This document shows positions 45,168 to 57,584 of a DNA stretch of 64,000 nt, piece by piece (position 1 is the first letter of the stretch; the number at the start of each line of letters is the position of its first letter). The notes beneath the pieces are model-generated. The model did no database searches. It was not told the origin of the DNA and was given only the letters and a program-made list of their open reading frames with translations. This DNA is from Silurus meridionalis (lineage: Eukaryota; Chordata; Actinopteri; Siluriformes; Siluridae). Where the stretch lies: NCBI RefSeq assembly GCF_014805685.1, contig NC_060907.1:3876197-3940196 (forward strand), read 5' to 3'. Made by a program: the position numbers and the translations under genes.

Positions 45168-45479
45168 GATGTATAGGGTCTTTCATAACACATTGTGATG
45201 AGATAAAATTTGTGATAAAATGAGTTTCCTCTAATCATCTGATTGTACAGAACTGTGTGTCCTGTATGTCCTGTGTGTGTGTGTGTGTGTGTGTGTGTGG
45301 AGAAAAAACTGATGGCCACCCGGAATGCGGGAAAGGACACACACTCAGGAGTCCTGGAGTGTAACCATTCTAAACATCTCACTTCAGAGAGATAAGAGAG
45401 AGCCAAACATACTAACACAGAGACACGTACACAAAAATGGGCAAGCTTTTTAAAATTTAACTACAACCTGAAAAGCTTT

Positions 45480-47690
45480 TCTCTCTGGAAGCTTGATTTT
45501 TCTGATTAACACTTCATGAAATATGACTTCAGATTTTATTTTATACTGATATTACATCAAAATCCTGTGGGGTCATGCTATCATCATAATATCCTGTCAG
45601 GATGTTCGAAAGCTGAATTGGCTTATGATGATTGTGGACATATATTCAATATGACTTAAGTTCCTGACAGAAATTCTGTTTAATTAGCATATATTAGCTA
45701 GCTTGTTTATTATGATGTAAAAGTTATATAAAAGTACAACCCAACTATAATTTTCTATTTATTGTATTTTAAAGAGTTAGCTGGCTTTGGTGAAGGGAAA
45801 GTCAGAATCCTGTCAGATTAGCATGCCAGCCAGTTATGAACTGATAATGCATATACATATGACACTAAAAATCCAGTCTAAAACCCTGTTTATTTAGCAA
45901 ATATTAGCTAGCTAGTTTATTATGAAGGACATTATAATGTAAAATGTTTCAAGTACAAATAAAAAATCCTTTCAGAAATCCTGTCAGGTCATGCTATCAC
46001 CATAATATCCTGTCAGGATGTTTGGCGGTTGAATTTGTTTATGATGAATGTAGACATTTATTCAATATGACCTAAATTCTTATTGAATAATTGTACGTCG
46101 CTTATTGAATTTGTACGTTCTGTTTACTTAGCATATATTAGGTTGCTAATATTTATTTGTGTAAACTCTTTTTTTTTTTTTTTTGCATATATTAGGTAGC
46201 TAGCTGAATTTCTGACAGGAATTTACATTTGTGGCATTTAGCAGATGCCCTTGTCCAGAGAAACGTACAAATTTAATATGCGACTTACAATTATTCAATA
46301 TAAATTTAGGTCATATTGAATAAATGTCCACAACCATCATATTTAACATATTTACAATTTAGTTTATTATAAATAACATTATGATGTAAAAGTTATCAAG
46401 TACAACCCAACTATCCTGTCAGAAATCCTTTCTGTTTTAGCGTATATTAGTGAGTCCGCTAGCTTTGTTGAGGCAAAAGTCAGAATCCTGTAAGATTAGC
46501 ATGCTAGCCAATTGACTAGCTGAATAGGATGGTGAACGTTTATTCAAAACGGCTTTTAAATTATGTTTAATGTTTAAATCCTATTTATTAAGTGTTTATT
46601 TGTTAGCTATCAGAAAAGCATGTTGGTAAACTGTAACGTGAAAAATGAGCCAGTGAGCTGCACTTGCTTGCTGATGAGGATTGCGGTCAATTATTCAATA
46701 TTCAATATTAACTCGCTAGCTAGTTTTTGGTAAAGAAAAGTCAGAATCATATAAGATAAGAACATGTTAGTCATGTTTGCTAGCTGAGAATCATGATGAT
46801 CATTTAATCAATATAGCTTTAAATTCCTGACAGAAATCCAATTTAAATCACTAGCTAGCTTTGGTGATGAGTTTGGGAAAATTTTTCAAGCATATTCTAA
46901 AACTCCTGCATCATGCTATCCTGTCAGGATGTTAGACGCATCTGCTAGCTGATTAAATTATTTTCAGAAACTTGTCTTTTTAGTGTTTGTTGGTAAGCAA
47001 GCTAGCTTTGGTGATGTGGGGAGACAGTTGAAAATATATTAGGTACAAGCAAAAAAAATCCTATCAGGATAGTATGCTAATAAAATGACCTAAGAATGTT
47101 AGGTGTGTTTGCTAGCTACTGATGATGTGGATGTTTTTTTCAATGATTTAAAACCTAAATCCATTTAATGTATATTAGCTAGCTAACTTTTGATGAGGAA
47201 CATGGCAATTAATAAAAGTACAATGATTTCTATTTAGCATATATTGGTTAGATCGCTGTGGTGAGAAACATTATGAATTCATGTCAGTATTTTGTCAAGA
47301 TTTCTATCAAAGTAGTGTATATGCCTTAGCTAGCTAACTCTGGTGAGAAAAAGCCATAATCAGCATATAATTAGCACGTTTGTCAGTTGACTAGCTGGTG
47401 ATGATTGTGGCCATGGATTCAATAAAAAAATCCGGTCAGAAATCCTGTCTATTAAGCATATAGTTAGCTAGCTAGCTATGCTGATGTAAATTCAGTTCAG
47501 AATAGGACGCTGATAGCGTATCAGCCTGTTAACTACATTTGCAAGCTAACAATCATAAACATTTATTTAAAATGGCTTAAGTATGACTTCCTGTCAATCC
47601 TATAGAGATGTGTTATCAACATGCTATGTTAGCATAGATTGTTAGCTGGTGTTGATTATTAGCATTATTAAAAATGTATTGTGGTGATAT
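45480..47690. repeat. Old degenerate tandem array rich in GCTAGC
   Basis: A set of phrases recurs in the same order many times: AATCCTGTCAGATTAGCATG, GTGGACATTTATTCAATATG, AATTCCTGACAGAAATCCTG, TTTAGCATATATTAGCTAGC and AGTACAACCCAACTA. 'TTAGC.TATATTAG' is found near 45690, 45890, 46130, 46440, 46850, 47165, 47225 and 47450. Spacing varies from about 100 to 300 bp and copies differ widely, so this is an old satellite or repeatedly duplicated element. No coding frame is present. Confidence 0.75.
46225..46300 (-). repeat. SINE tail fragment inside the degenerate array
   Basis: TTTGTGGCATTTAGCAGATG and CCCTTGTCCAGAG match the SINE body seen at 27815. Only this end is present. Confidence 0.6.
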
Positions 47691-48067
47691 TAATTATAGA
47701 GTAGATTTGACCGGTTTGGGAAGGAAATCAGACCGCAATGCCTTTTGGGTAAAATCAGCCATATCTCACACAATACAATAAGTACAGTCCCACACACTTC
47801 CCATGATTCAGCTGCTAAACACTAAATAAAGCTAAATAACAAAAAAGATTTTGGAAAACTGAACCAGGAGGACATGGGACTGAAGAACACAGGAAGTTGA
47901 GGATAAAATGATTTGTTGTATTTATCTTGAAAAAACATTATACAGTGATCTCTGAGAAAGTGTGTTACACTGTGACCTTCACGTGACCTTTATTTCCTAT
48001 TAAATAAACTGATGCGGCTTTATACTTCTAACAAAATACACACTCCCCGTTCTCAATTTCTCAGAGA

Positions 48068-48068
<1 letters not shown>

Positions 48069-48124
<56 letters not shown>
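48069..48124. repeat. (TG)n microsatellite
   Basis: About 56 bp of TG. A second, interrupted TG tract lies at 48251-48300. The 47690-48060 sequence has no recognised feature. Confidence 0.96.
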
Positions 48125-48127
<3 letters not shown>

Positions 48128-48271
48128 GGCGGGCATCCTATGCATCTGTGTACATGACGGGGAGACAGAAAGTGCAAGATTGTTTTTTTCCCTATTAAGA
48201 GGCCTATTAACTAACTCAAGTCTTTGACCTATAAGTAGCCACATAAACATGGTGTGTGTGTGGGTGTGTGC

Positions 48272-48302
<31 letters not shown>

Positions 48303-48463
48303 TTGAGTATCGATGGTTACCCAGGGAAGCGTTCGACTCGGCCAACCTGAACATCACACCTGTTTTCTTGTTATAGAGAAAGAGAAAAACACAGAGAGGG
48401 AGGGAAAAGTGAAAAGTGAAAGAATGTGAAAAGGAGAAAAGATTAAGAGAGAATAAAGAGTGA

Positions 48464-48514
<51 letters not shown>

Positions 48515-48621
48515 CATTAGTGAAAAATACATTGAAAAAGAGAAAAGAGAAAAGATTAAGAGAGTAAAGAAATAGAGTAGAGATTGAGGAAGGTAAAGAA
48601 AGAAAGAAAGAAAGAAAGAAA

Positions 48622-48658
<37 letters not shown>

Positions 48659-48670
48659 AAAAAAAGAAAG
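48464..48670. repeat. Two (AAAG)n arrays with AG-rich spacer
   Basis: (GAAA)n at 48464-48514 and 48597-48668, joined by GAAAAGAGAAAAGATTAAGAG, which itself repeats text at 48432-48452. Poly-Phe/Ser frames on the other strand are artefacts. Confidence 0.95.
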
Positions 48671-49144
48671 CATTATTGAAGCATTAGAGAATGAAAGAGA
48701 CAGGGTGAAGGGTGAGAGGAAAAAAGGGAGAAAGAAAGCGATGGAGAGAGTGAGAGAAGCAGGAAAGATGGAAAGTGAGACAGGGTGTGTGATATTTATG
48801 CATGTAGTTGGTTACAGCACTACAGAGAGAATGACATGTCTGAAGGAGGGTGTCAGGGGATTCCAGGAAAAGGTAGATGAATCTGAACTGTTTTGAATCG
48901 TAAATAAGAACGAAGGAGGACAGGGTAAGAATTACAGCTAATGAATAGATGCAAGACGGAGACACATCGAGTCCATCATACAGTGGATTCACTGCTCCAA
49001 GCAGCGTCCAGAACGTTCTGCTTTATTCTGCTTGATGGCTCCTTGACAGCTCCTGCACCTCGCCGTTTTTTTAACCCGAGATATTCAAAGTAAACCTTTT
49101 ATATTTAAAAAGAACTTGAAATTATATTTTCATCGCTCCATGTA

Positions 49145-49380
49145 ACATAGTCCTCTCCAAAAGTATTGGAACGCGTACCTTGCAGCTGGTTCCTGATCCC
49201 CAGATGAGGCTCGTGTTAGACTGGATGCTCGTCCACTTTCGGATGAACCTTGTGTTTCCTTGTCTCTTCTTCATTGTAACTTTCCCAACAGACACCATGG
49301 CTTTCAAACATGGGATCCACTTCCCACGCACTATAGCGCTTCAGTTCACCAGCATCTCGTCCATACACACCTGTTTCCCA

Positions 49381-49434
<54 letters not shown>

Positions 49435-49490
49435 CCATCATGATTCTCTTCTGTTGGAGGTTTTTCTTTCATAGGGGGGGTGAATACTTA
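49145..49490. repeat. Worn DNA-element relic around a CA tract
   Basis: CTCTCCAAAAGTATTGGAAC near 49152 and GGGGGTGAATACTTATGCTC near 49477 are termini-like phrases common in fish Tc1-type elements. (CA)n lies at 49382-49431 between them. The 48680-49145 flank has no recognised gene. Confidence 0.4.
49382..49431. repeat. (CA)n microsatellite
   Basis: About 50 bp of pure CA. Confidence 0.97.
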
Positions 49491-49544
49491 TGCTCTTACA
49501 ATCCTGAATTCCTGACCTGTACTCCTCGAACAGTGCTTTTAAAG

Positions 49545-49690
49545 GGAGGTGGTAGCTTGAAGGTCATGAGGTTAAATCCCACCCACACTAAGCTGCCACT
49601 CTTGGGCCCCTAAACAAGGCCCTCAACCCCATAGCTGCTCAATTGTGTGAATGAAATAATAGTAAGTCACGATCATCCATAAATCCCTGA
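49545..49690 (+). repeat. tRNA-derived SINE fragment
   Basis: Here the + strand carries the head: GTGGTAGCTTGAAGGTCATG with a worn A box, GAGGTTAAATCCC as B box, then AAGCTGCCACTCTTGGGCCC and AAGGCCCTCAACCCC. It is opposite in orientation to the other SINE copies. Confidence 0.7.
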
Positions 49691-51049
49691 GCCCCATATT
49701 ATACAAAGTGAGCTTGGACCACTGTCCAAGTTGCAATGAACACAAAACTTCAACAGTGCTTTGAATGTATTTACATTTAAATTAAGCTTTTTCTTTTATC
49801 GACCATCTCAGAGTCTTCTGCTGTCTCATCATTTGGTCTTTCAAACTGTTCAGCAATGTTTGTTTTTTTTAGTCATCATTGACTTGTTAGCATGTGATCT
49901 TAATTGATCAATGCATGGATTAGAAACTGCAGCTGAAACAAGTGCGGGACAAAAGTGAAAAGAAAAATGAATCAATACATAAACATATAAATACAGACGT
50001 TTTTATTCCTTATTAGCAAATGATCCAAGGGATCCCTATTTTTAGACAATACAATTATAACTTTATTTTTTCTTTTCAAAATGACAAAAATCTCACAAAA
50101 CAAGAAACAAACTTTTTATTTAAACAACAAAAAATAAAGTACATAGTACATATACATATTTATATGCATACGTTCAGTCATGAGCTTGTTTAATAAGAAG
50201 TCCATGTTGGCAGAGGTACGGTGTAAAATACAGGCACATCGCGAGCAGGTACAAAGGCTTTTCTCTCAGTCCAGCTGTGATCAGGTTCTCAGCAACATCT
50301 GCAGAACATCATCTGTAGTAGTATTCAAATTTAGTTTGTTTGTTTATTCATTTATAAATCTGTTGTCATGAAAAGAGATCCAGAAAAAGGAGGTTCCTGA
50401 TGGTTTATTTTTGATCTTTGATGAAGCACTTAGGCTCTGGTGGTATTTACTGTAATGGAGACCTGATGGAAAGATCCAGAGATTTTTTTTTTTAATGGAA
50501 ACATTTTTTTTTTCAGATTTTTATAATGGATTGTACTTTCTTCATTCCAGAAAGAACGCAAATTGCTATTCTATAGACCAGAGTTTTTCACATGGCGTCA
50601 TTTTGGCGTTTTGTTTGATCAAGTGATTCTGTGTGTCGCAACCTCTGGACGTTCTCCAGAGGAACACCTGACGTTCTCGCACTAACTTGACGTGATTTGG
50701 AGAATTTGGGACAAAGCCAATATCAGCAAACGGTGCAGGACCCAGGCTTTCACAAGAGCACAGCTGGAATCCTGTACGCTCTCCTGTTACGCTCTACTGT
50801 CATGATGACTGATTACACTTTTCTCACAGCGTTCGTTTCATTGTGATATAGTGTTACAGAGATCGGCTTTTTTTCTGGACAATCAATGAGAATTACGGGG
50901 GTTACGGGATTTGTGCGATGGAATTTCTGCGTACATTTGTTTCCATTGAAAAGGAAATTCTGAACAAACGAACGAGGAATGACGATAACACTGCTGTTAT
51001 ACCGCGCTGCTGAATCCGGCTTGGTTAGTGGCTGTGGTTTCATTTGCTC

Positions 51050-51425
51050 TCACAGAACAATGCTAACATATGAAATGCTATTGTTTCTGTAGGCCACGCC
51101 CACACTAATAAGTTTTTTTGTCACACAACTTTCTGTCGGTTTTGCATTTCCGTCCACACTGAGACGGCGAAAAAATAGCTTTTTAAAAACGCTCTCTGAA
51201 GTGGATACACTTTCGAAAAACGTCGCTTTCACGTTGTAGTGTGGACTGAGGCATTTTTAATCATCTTCACATCTTAAGATTTGTTCGTGTGCAGTACAGG
51301 GGCGTGAGTGTTTCAGACATTTCAGTGCGTAAGAGCAACTTTTGGTAAACGATTTAAAAGTGTGGACGCAGAAAGTTTTTTTTCAATAGTATCCGGATTA
51401 GCGTAGATGTAGCCTTTATCATAGC
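51050..51425. repeat. MITE-like block
   Basis: TAGGCCACGCCCACACTAAT near 51093, CATTTCCGTCCACACTGAGA near 51146, GTTGTAGTGTGGACTGAGG near 51234 and TAAAAGTGTGGACGCAGAAA near 51357 are the repeated 'AGTGTGGACG' text of fish DNA MITEs. A further related stretch is at 51625-51710. Ends not fixed. Confidence 0.45.
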
Positions 51426-52504
51426 CAATTCAGAGGCACTTACATCGCAGGTGATTTTATGAAAGATGTCTCCAGTGTCTGCGATCGGTAACAGTCTGAG
51501 TTAAAGCCGTAACGTTTTTCCTGACACACTTCCCAAAAGGCGAGTTGTTGCCTTCCATTTTATTTTGAATACATTAACATATTTCAATTTTTAGAGGAAA
51601 GGGTGAGGAAAAAAGCCGTTTCTGTTGTAGCTGCTATAACGTAAGTGACAACACGAACAGTGTGTGGACATTCCTGCAAAATGAAACGTAACTATAAACA
51701 GATAAAGTGCACACTTTCATTTCTTTTTTTCCCTTTTTTCGAACGTGCCCGCGCGTCTGAATTTGTTTGAAACGGCGTAATAAGCTAGCCAGCGTTTTTT
51801 GGTTCTTTGTTATTGTGTGACGGACAAGACATCACACGAAGCTTCAAAATTCACGCAAACCTACGAGATTCAATATATGCACATTTAGACATCTTTGTAG
51901 CGTAGGCAGACAGCAACCAGAGCTAACACACACTTTTTAGCAAAAATTCTGTGTAGGAACATCGCTGCAGGTTTTAAGTCTATATACACACAGATTTATA
52001 CACAGATTTACACTGTTACATGACAAAATAATGCTCAACGTTTGATTACAAACCCTAAACGAATATCCGTAAATGTTCATTTATACAGACACGTTCAAAA
52101 CAACACACTCGGACACAGGGGGAAGAGAACAGTAAAAGGGGGCGGAGACATTGCAAATTGGTGTGGTAGGTATGGAGAAAAGAAAAAAAAAAGCCCTGCA
52201 AATAAACATAACATTAATCCGAACGATCCGGTGGAGACGAGCTGCCGCGTGTCTGTACATCAAACGCAGTGAGTTCACATCTTCCCTTTAACCTGGGAAA
52301 GGCACTTTATTATGGTGTACCTGTACATTTCCGCTGTATCCATACAGCCATCGCACTTTCTTTTCTTTTATCTTCTCGCCTTAAAAAGCTACCGCAATAA
52401 AAAAAAATCACATTCAATGGGGATGTAAAAGTTTCACAGATTCACAATGGGGTGCCAATATATATGAGAAGTATAAAGCAAAGGAACTGTGACCTTCACC
52501 CTTT

Positions 52505-52910
52505 ATTCTTAAAGGGGGTGTGGCCTAGGAGGGTCCATCTCAGTGAAGGAGGTATGGCTTCCAAGTGTCATTTCTAGAGAAGGAGGTGTGGCCACTAATG
52601 AATGTTCCCAGTAAAGGAGGTGTGGCCTCTAATAATTGTTGCAAATAAGGGGGTGTGGTCTCTAATCAATGTTCCCAGTAAAGGAGGTGTGTCCTCCCAT
52701 TGTCATTCACAATAAGGAGGTGTGGCCACTGTCAATCCCAGTAAAGGAGGTGTAACCACTAATCAATGTTCCCAGTGAAGAAGGTGTGGCCTCCAACTGT
52801 CAATTACAAAGAAGGATGTGTGGCTTCTAATTGTGTCAATCCCTGTAAAGGAGGTGTGGCCTCTATTTGTTGTTTCCAGTAAAGGAGGTGTGGCCCACCA
52901 CCCATCAAAG
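52505..52910. repeat. GGAGGTGTGGCC minisatellite, locus 6
   Basis: About eleven units of roughly 36 bp: CCCAGTAAAGGAGGTGTGGC followed by CTCTAATCAATGTT and variants. The core is that of loci 1-5, but the linker differs (CCCAGTAAAG instead of GTGTTGTGTCAG). Confidence 0.9.
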
Positions 52911-53830
52911 CTCACAAAAGATGGCAGGAGACAATGTCTGCATCATGTTCCATCACTGGCTTTTTAAACGTCTCACACTAAATCTACACATCTGTATAAT
53001 AATGAATCACACAGTCATGGCTTCTAAAGGCTCTACATCCCCTGTCATTCCCATGGCTACGTCCCAAATCAAACACTATTTTATCAAAGAGTACAATCAG
53101 AAGGCCAGGATCCAGGCTGGATAACAGCTCAGCACATGAGCTACACAAATCCCTCACCACTTCATATTACTTACAGGTATAAGTATCTATAAAAGCCCTC
53201 TCTCCATCAGAGAACATCAGCACTGGTGTGTAATGTAATGTAATGTAACTGATGTGTAATGTTTGTTTTGATGAGGGCAAGTCTTGTGGTGTTTAAGGAG
53301 TTACCAGCTGAGATCGAGCATTCAGGGAACACGACATCAATATTTTGACTTGTTATTCACAAACCCGTGGTCGAGATCAAGCTCAGCAATGGAAAAAGAA
53401 GTGAAACTTTTCCGATATGTCTGAGCGTCCTGGGGAGTTCCTGTGGAGGAACCGAGCATCAGTCAATAGCAGTGTGAGGGTTTGAGATTTCGAGCCGAGA
53501 CATAACGTGACGAACAGAAAGAAGATATTGGCATCTCCGATCATTCGGTCCACTGAGTCATGATGACGAATGTCGGAGCACGTCACACTCACATCTCACC
53601 TTCACCTCCTACAGCATGGAAAGAAAGAACAGCATCTCCATCCTGCTGTGAGCTCTGGGCATGACCACATACCCAGAATCCTCTCTGCATCAGGGTTCTG
53701 TTGGAGCGGGGGCGGAGTCTCGGTGGGTGGAGTTAAGGGTCTGAGAGCACACTTGACCAGGATGACATGAGTTGGATGGAGTGAGAGAGATCAAGAGTGA
53801 TAATGGAATTGAGACAGAGAGGGGCGGGGT

Positions 53831-53902
53831 TTAAAGCGAGGACTGGCCAATCACTTTAGACTTCGCTGGTTTCGGTTTCGATGTTTCACTCAGCTGCATT
53901 TC
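53831..53902 (-). CDS. Candidate terminal coding exon of an unidentified gene
   Basis: On the - strand a good acceptor (pyrimidine-rich TTCTCCTTCTCGCCACAG, ending at 53903) precedes a 24-codon frame in one phase: EMQLSETSKPKPAKSKVIGQ then SSL and TAA at 53833-53831. The peptide has normal composition and no repeat character. Earlier exons would lie to the right on the - strand; none could be found in 54000-64000, so the preceding intron would be over 10 kb. I do not recognise the protein. A chance acceptor plus short frame remains possible. Confidence 0.4.
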   Translation of the reverse strand, partial: EMQLSETSKPKPAKSKVIGQSSL

Positions 53903-54465
53903 CTGTGGCGAGAAGGAGAACACACGTGTCAGGTATATGACAAATCCAGCGGATGTATATCATTTTACACAAAGTATTACCCCCAACTAATATCCTGGAA
54001 TACAACCTAATTCCATTATATACTCAGGAATACCATTAAACAGAACAGACTACCCCGCAAACACCTCAATAAAAACCCAGAAATACCCCAGAAGACCCCC
54101 AAATATAACACAAAATGCCACAAAATACTACTACACAGTTAAAATTTGGGATTTGGCAGATGACCTTATCTCAGTTTTACAACTGAGCAGCTACAATATA
54201 CACTCATAGTACAGAGTAACAACAGAGAACAGTTGATGGATGATCCAATAAATCAGACGTAAACGCTCGCAAAAGGAATAAAACACCCGGTTGAGGTGGC
54301 AACAGGAAGTGTGCGTTTTCTCGCACCACCACGTCAATATTCTTTTTTTATTTTCATAACAGCACGACACACAGTGTCTCATTCTCTACATAAAGCATGC
54401 AGTTTATTGGACATGTATGCAGGATTTATATAATGCAGTATAATTATATAATATAATGTATATAT

Positions 54466-54519
<54 letters not shown>

Positions 54520-54540
54520 CATACAGACGAATCTACACTG

Positions 54541-54578
<38 letters not shown>

Positions 54579-54659
54579 CCTGCAGCAGTGTAGCATGACA
54601 AGAACAACTCCATTAATGATAATGAGAACAGCTTGGCCTTGTTATTATGGTAAGTTCAA

Positions 54660-54708
<49 letters not shown>
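54660..54708. repeat. (CA)n microsatellite
   Basis: About 49 bp of CA; two shorter CA tracts and a TATATA run lie 85-190 bp to its left. Confidence 0.95.
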
Positions 54709-54712
<4 letters not shown>

Positions 54713-55694
54713 GATTACGAAAAGCGGAAACCAGTCTTTTCACCTACGAGAGTGCCACACAGTGAGCAGCCGTTTCACACATTGGCGCTAAAATTCAGAA
54801 TCATTTGCTTTATTAGAGGCAGAAATCATGTGAAGCTCAATAAGTATTCAGGAAAATGGCTTTATGCGAGTTTCAGAACCGAATAATGATCTTTAAACCT
54901 CCCAGTCATCAGCAGATAATCGTGGAGCGCCGTTATTACACAAAATACCACATAATAACACCACAAATACCTCTAAATACCCCCGTAATATCATAAAATA
55001 CAACTAGATACCAATACATATGTTTAAATACCACTAAATACCACAGAAACTACCTATAATGGCCATAATGACACTTTGTTTCACTAAATCGCCTAAAGTA
55101 CTCTAAAATACCCCAGAATGTAACCCAAAATACCACTTTATAATCATACATACCACAGGATACCCCCAGAAATATACCAGGATACCGTAGAATAGCACCA
55201 AATAACCCAAAATGCCACTAGATACTCAAATAAAACCAAGTACCCTAGAATGTCCCAGAATACCACTATTACCACTAAATACACAAGATTATCCCCCAAC
55301 CCCAAATAACCCACAACACCATAAGATACCACTACATCCTCAAAAAACTTCTAAACAACCCCAGAATAACCTGAAATGCCACCTAATTTCACTAAATATT
55401 AAAGAATAGCATTAAATACCAAAGTTTACCTGAAAACACATCAATGAAAACCCCCAAATACCCCAGGATACCCCTAAAATATACCCTGGAATAGTTTCAA
55501 AATACCCCAGAACACCCTCAAATATAACATAACGTGCCACAAAATACTACTACATACGTAAGATTCCCCAGAATGCCACATAATACCACAAAATACTCAT
55601 AAATACCCATAAACACCCCACACTACGGCTTAACATACCCCTGAATACTATAGAGTACCACAAAACACCCCCAAAAATGCCACAATATGACAAA

Positions 55695-55770
55695 TTATGG
55701 TATGAATTATGGTATTTGGCATACACTCTTATCCAGAGCGACTTACATATTATTTCAGACAACAATACTC
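55695..55770 (-). repeat. SINE tail fragment
   Basis: GGTATTTGGCATACACTCTT and ATCCAGAGCGACTTACATAT match the body end of the SINE family. A smaller scrap of the same type is at 54145-54195. Confidence 0.65.
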
Positions 55771-55867
55771 AAATCCCCATTGAGCACTCCACACTACACG
55801 TCAAAATACCCCCAGAATATCATAAAATACCACATGCACTCCAAAATATGCCAAATTACCCTCCATT

Positions 55868-56052
55868 TACAGTCATGCCATTTCGCAGACACCATTATCC
55901 GGAGCGACTTAGATTTATCTCAGACAACCGAGCATCTATGGGGTTAAAGGACTTGCTTTGGGGGCTCAGGAGCGGAAGCGTGGCGTCGCTGGTATTTGAA
56001 CTCATGACCTTTGTATCCAAAGTCCTATGCTTTAACCACTAAGTTCCCACCT
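55868..56052 (-). repeat. tRNA-derived SINE, near full length
   Basis: CATTATCCGGAGCGACTTAG at the start, GGTATTTGAACTCATGACC in the middle (B box GTTCAAATA on the - strand) and CTTTAACCACTAAGTTCCCACC at the end (worn A box). Confidence 0.8.
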
Positions 56053-56055
56053 GAT

Positions 56056-56195
56056 TTCAGACAACTGAGCAGCTATGTGGTGAAAAACAAGCCCCCAACC
56101 CCTAAAGCAACCCCTTGAGTGGTAGCTTGTTGTGGTTGGGATTTGACCTCACAAGCTTTCCATCCAAAGTCTTATGCCTACTAAGCTATCACCTC
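56056..56195 (-). repeat. tRNA-derived SINE, second copy in tandem
   Basis: CAGACAACTGAGCAGCTATG, TTGAGTGGTAGCTTGTTGTG, GGGATTTGACCTCACAAGC and CTACTAAGCTATCACC follow the order of the previous copy, from which it is separated by a few bases. Confidence 0.75.
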
Positions 56196-56223
56196 AATTA
56201 AGATGCCCAAATACCTCCAAATA

Positions 56224-57082
56224 CAGTGGAACCTCGGGTTACGAACGCCCAGCATACGTATAATTCAGGTTACGAATCGCAGTTCATCAAAATTTTTGCC
56301 CCTGGTTACGAACAATATATCGGGATACGAACGTCGCTCACCAAAGAATCGCAGGCAAGTTGGTTGTTTTTGCTCTATCCACGCAGCTCGTCACATCAGT
56401 TAGCGTCCTGTGTCCCTAGCGAGAGCATCGTGTTACTTATCCGCTTGAACTTTTCCCGGCAGCAGCGTAACAACTCGTTAGTTGATGCTCGTGGAATGAT
56501 GAGATGGACAACATTAGCCGATGCATAACCACTTTACTTGTTTTTATGAAGATAGATTAGCAGGGTTACAGTCTTTTCAGTACAATACCCATAATGAATT
56601 TCACTCTGGACTTCAATACCAACTGATAGTAGCCTTAAAGAAACAGCTCTCATTTTCCTCTAATGCAACAATTGTCTCAGCGTTCGTGTTAATAACACTG
56701 TCTTTAATATTCTATAATATAATATATAATAATATATAAATAATATAATATAATAAGATTCTCCTTCAAACAATAACTCTCCCTCCTCCCCTTCTCTGAC
56801 GTCGTCTCCTGCAGCGAGTCTTCTCAAAGGATAAGTACCCGGTAAAGATCTTTTCCTCTTTTGTATTTTTTTATGTGGTATGATTTTAATATAACATGTT
56901 AAAAGTAAATAATATTAGTGAATATTGGCTTTATTTTTATTTAAGTAATATTTTTGGTTGTCCAGAACGAATTACCGAAGTTTCTGTTCATTATTATGGG
57001 GAAATTTGCATCGGGATACGAACTTTTCAGGTTACGAATAAAGTACCGGAACGAATTAAATTCGTAACCTGAGGTTCCACTG
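56224..57082. mobile_element. Complete Tigger-like MITE
   Basis: 859 bp, starting CAGTGGAACCTCGGGTTACG and ending CGTAACCTGAGGTTCCACTG, with TA on both sides (56222-56223 and 57083-57084). Subterminal GGTTACGAA and GGGATACGAAC words recur inward on both arms, including near 56305-56330 and 57013-57040. The interior is AT-rich near 56700-56760 and has no transposase; short frames at its left end are not convincing. The ends and TA target fit the pogo/Tigger group. Confidence 0.9.
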
Positions 57083-57584
57083 TACCTTCAAACGTTCTAA
57101 AATACCAAACAATGATCCACAAACACCACAGAATGCTCCAAAAGATACTACACAATACCCCTGAAATACTTCAAAATCACCACACAATCACAGCACTCCC
57201 AGTCTTTGCCATTTGTAAACTCTGCAAGTTTGCAGGTTGTGTAAGGTCTCCTCACTGCCCCGAGCTTCCTCATGCTGAGAGCGACATCATAAATAACTCA
57301 GATTTATAACTCGGCCATGCTTCATGTTACACATCTCCAGAGCCTGACAGACGTGTCTTTAGTGGGACTGAAACCCATTTCCACTCAATTTAAAGAACCG
57401 TGAACAGCACCACCATGAGCGATGAGGACCGAAGAAGATCGAGTCGCAGAAGTAAACTCGTACAGCAGGGGGGGTGTAATAAAAAACTCTGTAACAGAGC
57501 TATTAAAAAAGGGAGAAAAAAAATGAGTGACTCTTTTTCTACTTTCATTTAGATTGGACAAAACAAATCCATATTATGTAGCCA

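Larger units (their letters stand above)
50000..53830 (-). other. Mostly single-copy region, possible 3' UTR
   Basis: Apart from a MITE-like block near 51050 and the minisatellite at 52505, this 3.8-kb stretch is free of obvious repeats, unlike most of the window. If the terminal exon at 53831-53902 is real, its - strand 3' UTR lies here. AATAAA on the - strand occurs near 52503 and 52306 and again near 50117. No open frame of interest is present. Confidence 0.3.
53945..57200. repeat. AATACC-type degenerate array, interrupted
   Basis: Words such as AAATACCACAAAATACCCC, CCAGAATACC and CCACTAAATACC recur every 9-14 bp in 53945-54130, 54930-55680, 55795-55860, 56200-56222 and 57085-57195. The pieces are one array later split by SINE copies, CA microsatellites (54468-54506, 54546-54575, 54660-54708) and a Tigger-like MITE. 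Confidence 0.85.
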
